A stretch of DNA of 64,000 nt from JAWLCA01 sp041687395 (GCA_041687395.1 JAWLCA010000022.1:1-64000), one strand, 5' to 3'. Positions 51,401 to 59,879 are shown, numbered from the stretch's first letter. The notes: generated by a model from the sequence alone, not told the origin. Translations and numbers: made by a program.

Positions 51401-53946
51401 CCAGGCAGCGGCAGCAGCCATCCCGCCGCAAGCGCAAGAAGTGTCAGGGGGGCGGTGAGAGATCGACGGAGGTTGTCGATCATCTTCCACCGTCCAAGCG
51501 CCGTAATTGGACGATTCCGGTCGTCGGCCCGTCCGGTCAGCCAAGGCAGAAGCTGCCAGTCCCCACGCACCCAGCGGTGCTGCCGTCGCGCGGCAATATC
51601 GTGTCGCGCCGGAAAATCCTCGACCACTTCGACATCGGATACCAGAGCCGCGCGGGCGAGATCCCCCTCGAACAGGTCGTGGCTGAGCATCGTGTTGTCG
51701 GGCACGCGGTCGGCCAGCGCAGCGGCGAAGGCATCGACGTCGTAGATCCCCTTGCCGGTGAACGACCCTTCGCCAAACAGATCCTGATACACATCCGAGA
51801 TCGCCGCGGCATAGGTGTCGATCCCGCCGTGGCTGGCATAAATCTTCTGATAGATCGAACCCTCAGTCCCGACCGGCAGCGCGGGGGTCACGCGCGGTTG
51901 AAGGATGCCGTAGCCTTGCGTGACGCGGCCCGCGGCTGCATCGAACTGCGGTGCGTTCAGGGGATGGGCAAGCTTCCCGATCAGTCGTCGGACCGTATCG
52001 CGCAACAGTCGCGTGTCTGCGTCCAGCGTGATCACGTACCGGACGTCTTGCGGCACCGTGCAGGGCGGCACGAAGCTGGTGTCCGTGGCGCCGCGCAGCA
52101 GGCGGTTGAGTTCGGTCAGCTTGCCTCGTTTCCGCTCCCATCCCATCCAGACACCCATCGAGGGGTTCCATTGACGGCGCCGGTGAAGAAACAGGAACCT
52201 GTCACTTCCCTCTGACGGGTAGGTCGTGTTCAGCCGGGCGATCTCGCGCTTGGCCTGGGCGATCAACTCGGCGTCCTGAGGCCGGGTTTCGGCCGCGGAA
52301 TCGGGACCATCGGCCAGCAACGCATAGTGAAGGGCGCCATCCGTGCTGGACAGATGATGCACCTCCAGCCGTTCGATGCAGGCTGCCAGTTCCTCGACCG
52401 TGTCCAGCAAAACCGGCACCACGACAAGGCAGCGCAAGTCAGGCGGAATCCCCTGGGTCAGGTCCAGTCCCGGCAGACGCCGCGGCGGAACTACCCGCGT
52501 AACGATCAGATTGACCAAGGAACTCGCCGCTTCGAACGCCGCGCCAGACCCTGCGACGGCAAGGGCCAGGACAAGCCACCCCTGCGCGCCCGACTGAACA
52601 AGCGCCAGCCCGAGAACCGCAAAGCACGCAAGACTTATCGCCGCCAGATATCCCCCCAGTCCGAAGCCACCGATGAGCCGCCGCAATCGCTCTCCCGGCC
52701 GCGGACTGTATCCGACGGCACGTTCAAGGGCGCGGCGCCCGGGCCCGATGAGAGCGTAACCGGGATCGCGGGTCGCGGGCGTCTGCCCCGAGCAGGCAAG
52801 CGCGAGCGCAGCATCCGTCACCTCCACCTCCGACAACCCGGAGCCGCGCGCGAGCGTCTCGATTTCGGTGCGATAGAGGTTGCGCGACGCGAAATCCATG
52901 GCGGCGAAGTCGGAGCCTGCTCGAAGCCGTGCATCGACAGGGCTGACCTCTTCGAAGAAGTCCGGCCAATCCATCTCGGAAATCAGCCGCATGCTGGTGA
53001 CGATGTTGCGCATCGTCACGTTCGATGCACCCTGCCGGACTTGGGCGTGCTGCACGACATCGTCCATCGTCAGGCCTTGCTGCCTCAGACGATCCTGCAG
53101 CCAGCCGTGCAATGGCGTCTCTGAGGTGGCGAACCCTCGCAGGCGCTGGGCGATCCGAGCCGCCAGGATCTCGGGAAGCGGTGCGCCGTCGAACGCCTGC
53201 GTCGCATCGGCCATGGCCCGAAACCCAGTGTCGTGCGAATGAGAGGTGCTGCCCTTCGCGCTCTGCCTCAACACCTTGTCGACCAGTTCATCCGCAGCCT
53301 GCCGAAGTTCCTGTGCCGCGACGATCTGATCGGCCAGTCTGCGCATGTTCTCGATCAGCACGATGCGCAGCGTGATCGCCACGGCCCACAACTCTCCGAT
53401 CGTCAGGGGATCAACCGTCTGGTAGGCGCGCACGAACCTGGCAAGCACAGGGCCGTTCAGCAGACTGTCGGTGTGGGCGACATAGCCCCAGGCGATGCCA
53501 AGGACACGCGGATAGCCTGCGAAGGGGCCTGTGGCCAGCTTCGGAAGCTGACGGTAGTATTCGGGGGGCAGATCGCGCGCGATCTGTTCCAACTGACGTT
53601 CGACCAGATGGTAGTTGTCCAGCAACCACTCCGTCGCGGGGCTGATGGTTTGCCCCGCCTGTAGCGCCTGCGTACAGCATCGGTAGGCCGACAGCAGCAC
53701 TTCGGAATTCTCCCGAACCCGCGCACTCAACGGAACGACCCGCAGGGCGTGTTGCGTGACGGGCTGGGCCTTCGCCAGCGAAATGGCATGATGTTCGAGA
53801 CGCTCCGTCCCGAACAGATCGGCACGGATAACTGCGGTATCGTGCCAAGGGCCGATGGGTGGCCCTCGCCACGCGACCGACATCCACGCCCGCACCCGTG
53901 CGCGCAGCCTTGTGCTCGACCGCCGATCGCGGCTGTTTGACGTCAC
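45448..53946 (-). CDS. cgs: Cyclic beta-1,2-glucan synthase (NdvB/ChvB/Cgs)
   Basis: This 2832-residue membrane enzyme has the order expected for Cgs. An amino-terminal region contains EYYRQLPKLATGPFAGYPRVLGIAWGYVAHTDS. Membrane helices start near residue 430, and a family 84 glucosyltransferase has VRYVITLDADTRL and the RQHRWVRGDW acceptor motif near residue 789. A glucoamylase-like domain has GSAIGIPWGISESAYN and SYMAHHQGMTI, and a carboxy-terminal GH94 phosphorylase domain has the catalytic Asp in GTGDWNDGMNRVG near residue 2508. It makes, trims and closes periplasmic cyclic glucans used in osmotic adaptation and host contact. The GTG at 53946 overlaps the stop of a small upstream ORF as GTGA. 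Confidence 0.95.
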   Translation of the reverse strand: MTSNSRDRRSSTRLRARVRAWMSVAWRGPPIGPWHDTAVIRADLFGTERLEHHAISLAKAQPVTQHALRVVPLSARVRENSEVLLSAYRCCTQALQAGQTISPATEWLLDNYHLVERQLEQIARDLPPEYYRQLPKLATGPFAGYPRVLGIAWGYVAHTDSLLNGPVLARFVRAYQTVDPLTIGELWAVAITLRIVLIENMRRLADQIVAAQELRQAADELVDKVLRQSAKGSTSHSHDTGFRAMADATQAFDGAPLPEILAARIAQRLRGFATSETPLHGWLQDRLRQQGLTMDDVVQHAQVRQGASNVTMRNIVTSMRLISEMDWPDFFEEVSPVDARLRAGSDFAAMDFASRNLYRTEIETLARGSGLSEVEVTDAALALACSGQTPATRDPGYALIGPGRRALERAVGYSPRPGERLRRLIGGFGLGGYLAAISLACFAVLGLALVQSGAQGWLVLALAVAGSGAAFEAASSLVNLIVTRVVPPRRLPGLDLTQGIPPDLRCLVVVPVLLDTVEELAACIERLEVHHLSSTDGALHYALLADGPDSAAETRPQDAELIAQAKREIARLNTTYPSEGSDRFLFLHRRRQWNPSMGVWMGWERKRGKLTELNRLLRGATDTSFVPPCTVPQDVRYVITLDADTRLLRDTVRRLIGKLAHPLNAPQFDAAAGRVTQGYGILQPRVTPALPVGTEGSIYQKIYASHGGIDTYAAAISDVYQDLFGEGSFTGKGIYDVDAFAAALADRVPDNTMLSHDLFEGDLARAALVSDVEVVEDFPARHDIAARRQHRWVRGDWQLLPWLTGRADDRNRPITALGRWKMIDNLRRSLTAPLTLLALAAGWLLPLPGAVAWTALVLVMLALPYLLPLPFVLLPGRAGITAHSHLAALARDVRTAATRIALDITLLPDASLRMCDAILRTVWRLLVSRRSLLEWITAAQLSQQRRPGLLSYYRDMAGAVALGLGMAGGAAALNPAVWPLIAPFVILWLVSPLVASYVSRSRPSPETALLTDSDRLELRLIGRSTWRYFETFVTSDDNDLPPDNFQETPRPALARRTSPTNIGLYLLATTAAHDLGWIGRADATARLERTLATVQRMPQFRGHLFNWHATDDLRVLEPAYVSTVDSGNLAGHLIAVAQACAEWQRAAVAEADWREGLSDTIVLAERALRTEKADKDLAHLLGELAKAASAKAPLDRLLRLSIATIAHARIFASPDSEALFWIEAVHTCLAGHAADRDLSLAPRLAAVERLARDLAAGMDFGFLLDRDKKLLSIGFSVTSNRLDPSCYDLLASEARLASLFAIAKGDIETRHWFRLGRTATPVGAGSALISWSGSMFEYLMPSLVMRAPEGSVLAETNRRIVQRQQSHGSAIGIPWGISESAYNARDLEMTYQYSNFGVPGLGLKRGLSENLVISPYATGLAAMVTPADARRNFARLAALGAEGRFGFYEAIDYTKSRLPAGSDFAIVRSYMAHHQGMTITAIANAVQKGRLRARFHAEPMIMAVELLLQERVPRDVSEAPPRAEEVAVAALEPDRAPVVRQFSSPATAPPTAHLLSNGAYGVMLTPTGAGFSRWRGLAVTRWRDDPTTAQHGSFVFLRDRATDQVWSAAVSPTGADAAGHEAVFSEHQATFTHKAASLTSVTEIVVSTEDDAEARRVTLTNTGRHPREIDLTSYAELVLAPMAADVAHPAFSKLFVVTDFVPELGVLIATRRRRAPSDPEVWAAHIAVVEGEEAAPIQIETDRARFIGQGGAIGQAAMADGDLSQTTGTVLDPVFAIRRSVVVPAGGAACVTFWTMVADDPDKLLDLVDRHRDPSAFDRAETLSWTQAQVQLRHLGIAPSAAADFQRLGGVLIRADARLRAPASTIISGMGPQSALWPYGVSGDLPILLFRIEDAEDAPRLLEVLAAHEYLRMRQFAFDVVILNDRAASYVQDLQTMIETAVRTAGSLPRTDAPAGRPDGIVHVLRSDLITPEAKALLHAVASVVLLGSRGSIGQQLDALTLAAAPKVPARLASLPSPPASQKKPDTFDTSTLEYFNGTGGFAEDGREYVIVLRDGQTTPAPWINVISNHGFGFQVSAMGSGHVWSENSRENQLTPWSNDPVTDPAGEAIWLHDLDTGQTWTPTALPIRDSGLYVARHGFGYSRFDHSAHGIDAVMVQFVPLDDPIRISLLTLRNTSGRARRLSVTAYAEWVLGQARGATLRHVVTSCEAETGAILARNPFSTAFPGRVAFADLGAETTSFSADRAEVLGIGGSMAAPAGIGAAPLSGRTGPALDSCAALQRHLTLAPGATVEVLFLLGQAQSEDAARALIQRHRDTDPSATLDTVKRHWADLLGTVQVETPDRAMNIMLNGWLLYQTIACRIWARAGFYQASGAYGFRDQLQDGMALAALRPAMTRAHLLRAASRQFPEGDVQHWWLPHSGQGVRTRISDDRVWLGHAVAHYVAVSGDAAVLDEMVPFLEGPTVPPGAHDDFFLPTVSPEEASLFEHCARGLDQAIELTGENGMPLIGTGDWNDGMNRVGEDGRGTSVWLGWLLIATIDAMAPLADTRDPVRASRWRRHAAEVTRAIERDGWDGDWYRRGTYDDGALLGSATSDECRIDSIAQSWAVLSGAAEPARAARAMASMAEHLIRPDPGLALLFAPPFDASAQDPGYIKGYPPGLRENGGQYSHAAMWAILAYARLGDGDAAGVLFAMLNPVNHALTPADTARYKVEPYVVAADVYSTPPHAGRGGWTWYTGSAAWMYRAGIEGLLGLTRAGADLILKPCLPKDWPQVRATVTIENTHLTIIIENAGATGHGVLSATLNGTILTPTDGQLRLPLSEGAQELLIAMR

Positions 53947-54137
53947 TGAGTTGACGGCAAGCTACGGTCGTTGCCGACTGTCTGGGGGATGATTTGGCCG
54001 GAGATTCGCCCGTTGTCCCCTTTTGATGCGCGACCGGCATCCTGCCGTTCCCCGATCTTTCGAGGGGCCGCGATCCTGTCGCAGCGAAGGCGGTGTGTCA
54101 TGGCTGCCCATCGCTCGGTGATCTGATCCCATTCCAT
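53943..54137 (-). CDS. Small ORF translationally coupled to cgs
   Basis: The 64-residue product begins MEWDQITERWAAMTHRLR and is basic. AAAGGA lies eight bases before the ATG, a good ribosome site. Its TGA stop overlaps the GTG start of the glucan synthase (GTGA), which is how coupled genes are arranged and the main reason to accept it. No family is recognised with certainty; the opening resembles small hypothetical proteins of Rhodobacterales. It may serve as a leader that drives synthase translation or be a small partner protein. Confidence 0.6.
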   Translation of the reverse strand: MEWDQITERWAAMTHRLRCDRIAAPRKIGERQDAGRASKGDNGRISGQIIPQTVGNDRSLPSTQ

Positions 54138-54158
54138 GCGAAGTCCTTTCTGGACAGG

Positions 54159-54177
54159 GCACCAGTCCGAATGGTGC
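54159..54177. promoter_or_regulatory. Hairpin upstream of the cgs leader ORF
   Basis: GCACCA (54159-54164) and TGGTGC (54172-54177) form a six-base stem with a seven-base loop, 22 bases upstream of the small ORF start. A second, competing pairing of GTCCG and CGGAC overlaps it. Two exclusive stems in a leader can be regulatory, but the signal is short and could be chance. The remaining sequence from 54178 to 54361 shows nothing else. Confidence 0.2.
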
Positions 54178-54361
54178 GATCCGGACGGCGCGTGGCAACT
54201 GACGGAACAACTTCACACATACTCGATGCGTTCCCCTGAAACGAAGGGGGGTGGCAATTTGCCGCTGATTTCGGTTCCCGGTAGCCGGTGCCTGGCCTTC
54301 CGTCGATGCTTCAGAGTGTCATGGCTCACTTGCGAGGTTCTTCACCGATCATCCACCCGCT

Positions 54362-54779
54362 ATGCCGGGAAGAGCGAAGGTGATCGTTGCCTTCGTTGCC
54401 ACTGCGTCCGCCCAAGACACAGTGGAAGCGGCCAACGGCCGGTGGCGCTGCTTCTCCTTCCAGATTTGGCACAAGGCGCCGAAGCTCGCGACAATCATGG
54501 CTGAGGCAGAACGTGCGGTTCTGGCCTACATGTCCTTTGACGAGAGCCTGCGCACCAGTTTGCGCAGCATTAATCCGCCGGAGCGCAACAACCAGAAGAT
54601 CAAGCGCCGCACCAATGTGGCCGGCGACTTCCTCTCCCGCGCCGTCTAACTCCGACGTGATCGTTCTCCTCTGTGTTCCCTCACAAACCGAATTGGCACG
54701 CAGATGCCAGTGGCGTGCGGTTCGACCATCATGGCCGGCTTGTGTCGGAGCCGCAGTGCCCAGCGTGATCATTTTGTAG
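54362..54779 (+). pseudogene. IS256-family transposase remnant (carboxy end)
   Basis: The frame from 54362 gives VIVAFVATASAQDTVEAANGRW, HKAPKLATIMAEAERAVLAYMSF and RTSLRSINPPERNNQKIKRRTNVAGDF. These match the carboxy-terminal third of IS256-type transposases, which read like HKxPKLAxLMxxAExDVLAYM and SxNPIERLNxEIKRRT. The first frame ends at 54649. Fainter similarity continues in a shifted frame to about 54750. The amino-terminal two thirds and both ends are missing, so it is a relic. It lies between the glucan synthase and the RND pump genes. Confidence 0.75.
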
Positions 54780-54914
54780 TGTCTCCCGCAACTCTGGTTC
54801 TTTGGCTGGGCGCCAGGCGCTCACTTAGGCCCAGGCATTTCCTTACCGAAAGGCGCCCGGCGAGTACGGAACTCAGAGCCAACATGGATATCGACGAAGT
54901 ACCTGCATGACAGC

Positions 54915-57900
54915 CTACCCTTTGTGAGTAACTTGTTCCCGCCTCAGATCCCCGAGTGCGGCGTAGAAGGCAGGCAGGACGATCAATATCAGAACTGTTG
55001 CGGTCAGAAGGCCGAAGACCACTGAAATGACCAGCGGTTTGAGCGTTTGTGCCTGGGTCGAAGTTTCCAGCAGCAGAGGTGCCATGCCCATTATGGTGGT
55101 CGACACCGACACGAAGATCGGGCGGAATCGGGTGCGCACGGCCTCGCCGGCGGCCCGGGCGGCCGACCACCCGTCGCCGCGCCGGGTCTTGATGACGCCC
55201 AGCAGCAGAATGGCATTGTTCACCACGATGCCCGCGAGCGAAGCCGCGCCCACCAGCGATGGCATCGAGATGTTGTAGCCCATCAGCACATGGCCCCAGA
55301 TCACGCCCAGAAACGCCAGCGGGATGGTGATCATCACGATCAGCGGTTCGACATAGCTGCGGAACTGAAAGCTGAGCACGAGGTAGATCCCCACGAGCCC
55401 GATCAGGAACCCGCGCAGGATCGAGGCGACGGTTTCCGCCGAATTCGCGGCCTGCCCGCCGATGTCGAAGGTGAGGCTGGGGGTGGCTGCGGCCAGATCA
55501 GGCAGGAAGCCTTCGGCCAGCTGGGCGGTGATCGCGTCGGCATTGCCGACCTGTCCGTCCACATCGGCCGAGACGGTCAGCGTGCGCACCCCATTGCGCC
55601 TTGTGATGCTGCCCCAACCGCGCGCTTCGGTGAGGGTGGCGATGCTCGCCAGCGGCACGGTGCCGCCGCCGGGCAGAGCGATTTCGAACGCCGTCAGGTC
55701 GGCGCGGGCGGCACGGTCACCATCGGCCAGCCGCACTTCCAGATCCCACGCCAGATTGCCGCGCCGGATTTCGGAAAGTTGCGTGCCGAGGAAGGCCGCG
55801 CGCAGCTGGCCGGCGACATCCGTGGCGGTCAGCCCCAGCGCTTCGGCCCCCGGCGACAGGCTCAGCCGCAACTCGGGTGCGCCGGGGCGCAGGTCGAGGA
55901 TCGCATTGCGCACGCCGGCGTAGGTTTCCAGTTCGGCAAGCGTGGCGCGGCCCGCGGCCTCCAGCGTGGCAAGGTCGGGGTGGGTCAAGCGCAATTCCAC
56001 GGCGATGCCCTGCGGCCCGATCCCCGGCTCGGTCAGGATCAGCGAGGAAACACCGGGCAGGGGGCCGATTTCCTCGCGCCAGAGCGTTCCGATGTCGTCA
56101 AGCGTGCTGGTCCGGGTCTCGGCGCCCAGAAGATCCACGGCGGCGGTGGCGACATGGGCGCCGGTCTCGCCGGCCGAGAGGTTGCGGCCCAGCCGCGTGA
56201 TGCGGCGGATCACCAGCCGTTGCGTCTCGGGCTGCTCCGGCGTGAGACGGGCGTTCACACGGTCAAGTGCCGCCTCGACCTGCGCCACTGCCTCGGTTGT
56301 GCGCGCCAGCGGTGTCCCCGCGGGCAGCATCAACCGCGCCTCCAACACGTCTCCATCGATCTCGGGCATCGCCTCGCGCTTGACCACGCCGCCGCCAAGC
56401 GCGCCGACGGTCAGGATCAATGCACCGATGGCCAGCCCCACCACCAGCCAGCGCGCCTTGATCGCGGCATCGGCCAGACGGCCCACGCCGTTTTCGCGCA
56501 AGGCATCAAACCCTGCATCGAAGCGGATGCGGAAGCGGGAAGGGGCGGTGTCCTTTATCCCGCCCTTCAGGTGATGGGGCAGGATCAGGAAGGCCTCGAC
56601 CAGCGAGGCGGAGAGCGCGGCCAACAAGACGACCGGCAGAACCTCGAGCACCGCGCCCAACTCGCCCGCAAGAAAGGCCAGCGGCAGGAACACCGCCAGC
56701 GTGGTCAGGAAGGACGAGATGACGCCGGGGGCGACGGCGGCAACGCCCGCGGCGACGGTCTCCACCGTGGCCCCCTTGGCCGTATGCACCGCGATGGAAT
56801 CCGCGATCACGATGGAATCGTCCATCACGATCCCGATCGCCATCAACAGCGCCACCAGCGTCATCATGTTCAGGCTGAGCCCGGTCAGCGCCATCCAGAC
56901 GAAGGCCCCCGCGAAGGCCACTGGCAGCCCCATCGCAGCCCAGATCGCGAAACCGGGGCGGAAGAACAGGCTCATCACGGCCACGACCAGCACGAGGCCG
57001 ATCACCCCGTTCTGCACCAGCATCAACAGCCGGTCGCGGATGATGGATGTCACATCCTGCACCACCTCGACGGTGATCGTGGTGGGCAGGCGTGCGGTTT
57101 CCTCGGCCACCAGCGCCGCGACCCCGTCAAGCACCCGCAGCGCATCGGCATCGAGCGCCTTGGCCACGTCGATCACGATGGCGGGTCTGCCATCGACGAA
57201 AGCGCGGTCCTCGGGTGGCTCGAAGCGTTCCTCGATCACCGCCACGTCGCCCAGGCTCAGTGTCGCGCCGTTTTGCAGGACCAGCACGGGGATCGTGGCA
57301 AGCGCGGTCGCCGTGTCTCGCTCGGCGGTGAAGCGCAGCGTCAGGTCTGCACCTGGCCCCTCCAACGTGCCGGCGGGCAGGTCGATGTTCTGCGCAGCGA
57401 TGGCCGCGGCCAGCGCCGCGGGGGTCAGGCCGTGGCTGTCTAGCAAGGCGCGCGTGGCGGTGATCGACAGCGTGCGGGTGCCAAGCCCCCCGCGGGTCGC
57501 GCTGGCGACGCCGGGCAGGGCGGTCAGGCGGTCGGACAGGCTGTCGGCGTAGAGGTCCAGTTCGCCCAGCGGCAGATCGCCCGAGATGGCGACGGATGTG
57601 ACCGGATCGGAGCGGTGCGACTCGCGCACCACCGCGGGATCGGCGCGGTCGGGGAAAGTGTCGATGGCCGAAACCTCGGTGCGCAGCGCATTGACGAAAC
57701 GCAGCGCTTCATTGCCCGGTGCCATGGTCGCCACGGCGCGGGCGCGGCCGGTCTGCGCGGTGCAGGTCAAGGTCGCCAGCCCCTCGACACCCTGCACCCC
57801 GTCCCAGAGGGGGGCACAAATGGCGGTTTCGACATCCTCGGCGGCGGCGCCGCGATAGGGCACCGTGATCTCGGCCTCGACCGCGCGGAAATCGGGGAAG

Positions 57901-58001
57901 GTCTCGCGCAACAGGCCGGGGGCCGCAAAGACCCCCGCCGCAAGGAACAGCAGGAGCAGCAGGTTGCCCGCCGTCGGGTGGCCGGTAAACCAGCGGATCA
58001 T
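54915..58001 (-). CDS. RND family efflux pump, inner-membrane transporter
   Basis: This is a 1028-residue HAE1/AcrB-like transporter with a helix at the start (GNLLLLLFLAAGVFAAPGL), two large periplasmic loops and the proton-relay aspartates in LLMAIGIVMDDSIVIADS. The second half repeats the fold, with PLIVMITIPLAFLGVIWGHVLMGYNISMPSLVGAASLAGIVVNNAILLL spread over the last helices. Its ATG overlaps the adaptor stop (ATGA). No outer-membrane channel gene is present nearby. The substrate may be drugs or a metabolite, and the divergent TetR regulator is the likely controller. Confidence 0.93.
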   Translation of the reverse strand: MIRWFTGHPTAGNLLLLLFLAAGVFAAPGLLRETFPDFRAVEAEITVPYRGAAAEDVETAICAPLWDGVQGVEGLATLTCTAQTGRARAVATMAPGNEALRFVNALRTEVSAIDTFPDRADPAVVRESHRSDPVTSVAISGDLPLGELDLYADSLSDRLTALPGVASATRGGLGTRTLSITATRALLDSHGLTPAALAAAIAAQNIDLPAGTLEGPGADLTLRFTAERDTATALATIPVLVLQNGATLSLGDVAVIEERFEPPEDRAFVDGRPAIVIDVAKALDADALRVLDGVAALVAEETARLPTTITVEVVQDVTSIIRDRLLMLVQNGVIGLVLVVAVMSLFFRPGFAIWAAMGLPVAFAGAFVWMALTGLSLNMMTLVALLMAIGIVMDDSIVIADSIAVHTAKGATVETVAAGVAAVAPGVISSFLTTLAVFLPLAFLAGELGAVLEVLPVVLLAALSASLVEAFLILPHHLKGGIKDTAPSRFRIRFDAGFDALRENGVGRLADAAIKARWLVVGLAIGALILTVGALGGGVVKREAMPEIDGDVLEARLMLPAGTPLARTTEAVAQVEAALDRVNARLTPEQPETQRLVIRRITRLGRNLSAGETGAHVATAAVDLLGAETRTSTLDDIGTLWREEIGPLPGVSSLILTEPGIGPQGIAVELRLTHPDLATLEAAGRATLAELETYAGVRNAILDLRPGAPELRLSLSPGAEALGLTATDVAGQLRAAFLGTQLSEIRRGNLAWDLEVRLADGDRAARADLTAFEIALPGGGTVPLASIATLTEARGWGSITRRNGVRTLTVSADVDGQVGNADAITAQLAEGFLPDLAAATPSLTFDIGGQAANSAETVASILRGFLIGLVGIYLVLSFQFRSYVEPLIVMITIPLAFLGVIWGHVLMGYNISMPSLVGAASLAGIVVNNAILLLGVIKTRRGDGWSAARAAGEAVRTRFRPIFVSVSTTIMGMAPLLLETSTQAQTLKPLVISVVFGLLTATVLILIVLPAFYAALGDLRREQVTHKG

Positions 58002-59296
58002 TCCGGGGCCTCGACCGGGGTCAGTGCCATGCCGGGGATGGCCGGGGCGATGTCGTCTATCACCACGCGGTCGCCGGGCGACAGACCCTCGGCGATGACG
58101 ACGCGCCCATCCTGCGCAAAGGCGGCGGCGACGGGGCGCAGGTCCAGCAGATCATCGGGGCCCGCGATGCGAACCATGCCCCCATGCAATGCCGCCTCGG
58201 GGATCGCAATGGCACCTGTCAGGGGCGCGCCCGAAAAGGATAGCTGCACCTGCATGTTGGGCACCAGCGGCAGGCGGCGGGGCGGGTCGGCGCCGACATA
58301 GGGGTCATCGACCGTCACCACGACGGGCACTGTGCGGGCGCGCGGATCCAGCGCGCCCTCGATCCGGCTGACGCGGGCGGGCCAGACCTGATTGGGGTCC
58401 GGCAAGGGGCTGAGCGTCACCTCGATCTGCGCGAGCGGACCATCGCGCATCATGTCGTCAAGAGTGATGCCCTCGGACACATCGCCGATCAGACGGCGAA
58501 ACCTGTCGATCGGCAGATGCGCGACAACCTCGACCGCCGCAATGCCGTCGCCGCGGATCAGGACCTGCCCCGGGGCGACGGTCTGGAAGCGTTCGGCACT
58601 TACTTCCGTCACGCGCAGATCGAAGGGCGTGCTCAGCGTGGTGCGGTCGAGCGAGCGGCGCGCACGGTCAAGGGCGGCCTGCGTCCGCGCGGTCTGCGCC
58701 GTGATCCGTGCCTCGCGCGGCGGGATCAGGGCCAGCGTGTTCTCCAGTTCCGCCACCGTGCGGCGCGCCAGAAGCGTGGCGCGCTCCGCCTCGTCGGCGC
58801 GGGATTGCGGCACGGTGCCCTGTTCGGTTAGGGTGCGGGTGCGGGCCAGATCGGCCTCGGCCAGCGCCAACCGTTCGCGTTCCAATTCCAGGATGCGGGT
58901 AGTGTTGGCCGCCTCGGCGGTGAGTTGCGCGGCTTCGGCGGCAAGGGCCGCCAGATCGGCCTCGGCCTGGGCCAGCGCCAGTTCGTAATCGGCCGGATCG
59001 ACGCGCAGCACCTCGGTCCCTGCCGGGATCAGACGGCCCGGCTCCAGCTCGGCGTGGCGCCAGACCACCTCGCCGTGTACCTCGGCCACGGCGACCCAGG
59101 TCTCGGCCGCCCGCAGATTCCCCCAGACGGTGGCTGTGGGGCGGAAGTCCTCGAGCTCGACGGTCATCACCCGCACGGGCAGGGCGGGTGCGGCGCCCTC
59201 CACCTGCGCAGGGCCGGGGGCGTTGGATATCATCCAAGCCGCCGCGACGATGCCGAGGGCAATTGGGGGCAGCGCGAGGAGGGGGGCCAGACGCAT
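57998..59296 (-). CDS. RND efflux periplasmic adaptor
   Basis: A membrane anchor or signal (LLALPPIALGIVAAAWMIS) is followed by the lipoyl-type segment NLRAAETWVAVAEVHGEVVWRHAELEPGRLIPAGTEVLRVDP. A long alanine-rich helical hairpin comes next, then the second lipoyl half with the LSTPFDLRVTEVSAERFQTVAPGQVL segment and a beta-barrel end. The ATG at 59296 is chosen because it begins the hydrophobic segment and follows the cytochrome stop by four bases. The length is 432 residues. It bridges the pump to an outer-membrane channel. Confidence 0.9.
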   Translation of the reverse strand: MRLAPLLALPPIALGIVAAAWMISNAPGPAQVEGAAPALPVRVMTVELEDFRPTATVWGNLRAAETWVAVAEVHGEVVWRHAELEPGRLIPAGTEVLRVDPADYELALAQAEADLAALAAEAAQLTAEAANTTRILELERERLALAEADLARTRTLTEQGTVPQSRADEAERATLLARRTVAELENTLALIPPREARITAQTARTQAALDRARRSLDRTTLSTPFDLRVTEVSAERFQTVAPGQVLIRGDGIAAVEVVAHLPIDRFRRLIGDVSEGITLDDMMRDGPLAQIEVTLSPLPDPNQVWPARVSRIEGALDPRARTVPVVVTVDDPYVGADPPRRLPLVPNMQVQLSFSGAPLTGAIAIPEAALHGGMVRIAGPDDLLDLRPVAAAFAQDGRVVIAEGLSPGDRVVIDDIAPAIPGMALTPVEAPE

Positions 59297-59300
59297 GGGT

Positions 59301-59798
59301 TCAGCCTTGCGCCCGGCGCATGCGCGCCAGCGTGCCGTCGCGCAGCACGAACTGGTGATAGAGCGCGCCCACGACATGCAGGGCCACCAGTGCCAGCAGG
59401 ATGAACTTCATCACGTTGTGGCCCTGTGCCGCCGCCGAAACCCCGCCGAACCAGGCGACCGCCCCGCTGACCGGCATAAGGATCATCAGTACATACAAGC
59501 CGACATGCGTGAGCTTGGCGAGAATTCCCTGCACCTTGCTGGCCTCGATCGCCGGTGGGGCGCCGCGCCGGGCGCGCAGCGTCAGTCGCCACAGCGCGAG
59601 GAGCAAGACAAGTGCACCGGCCGCCACATGGGCCATGACAAGTGGGTCGAACCCGGCCTCCAGCCCGTCAGTGATCCGGTCCCAAGCGGCGGACATCGCA
59701 TCCTTGAACAGGTATTGCTGCGCGATCAGCGCAAAGACGAGCCAGTGCAGCGCGATCTGCAGGCGTGAATAGCCGGTGGGGGCAGTTGTGGCGGGCAT
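59301..59798 (-). CDS. Cytochrome b561
   Basis: This 165-residue protein has four membrane helices with histidine pairs of the cytochrome b561 family: IALHWLVFALIAQQYL, MAHVAAGALVLLLALWRL, LTHVGLYVLMILMPVSGAVAWFGG and LVALHVVGALYHQFVLRDGTLARM. These proteins bind haem b and move electrons from quinol, often against superoxide. The ATG at 59798 has AAGGA upstream. It heads the operon that continues with the RND adaptor and pump, an unusual partner for an efflux system. Confidence 0.9.
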   Translation of the reverse strand: MPATTAPTGYSRLQIALHWLVFALIAQQYLFKDAMSAAWDRITDGLEAGFDPLVMAHVAAGALVLLLALWRLTLRARRGAPPAIEASKVQGILAKLTHVGLYVLMILMPVSGAVAWFGGVSAAAQGHNVMKFILLALVALHVVGALYHQFVLRDGTLARMRRAQG

Positions 59799-59863
59799 GA
59801 CCGGGATCCTTTCGGTTGATTGCCTGCGACTCGGGGCAGATCTTGCAACTCAACAAAGTATAT

Positions 59864-59879
59864 GTTAGTAATCGATAAC
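59864..59879. promoter_or_regulatory. Candidate TetR operator between cytochrome b561 and tetR
   Basis: GTTAGTAATCGATAAC has the symmetric arms GTTA and TAAC and lies in the 97-base divergent gap, 17 bases before the regulator start. TetR-type repressors usually bind such an AT-rich palindrome between their own gene and the target operon. The centre is only partly symmetric. Confidence 0.35.

Noticed and set aside
47608..52215. Several long plus-strand frames inside the glucan synthase region
   Set aside because: They are antisense to conserved glucosyltransferase and glucoamylase motifs and look like codon-bias shadows.
55047..57443. Plus-strand open frame of 798 codons opposite the RND pump
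   Set aside because: It is rich in His, Gln, Arg and Asp as expected for an antisense frame, has no ribosome site and lies wholly within the RND gene.
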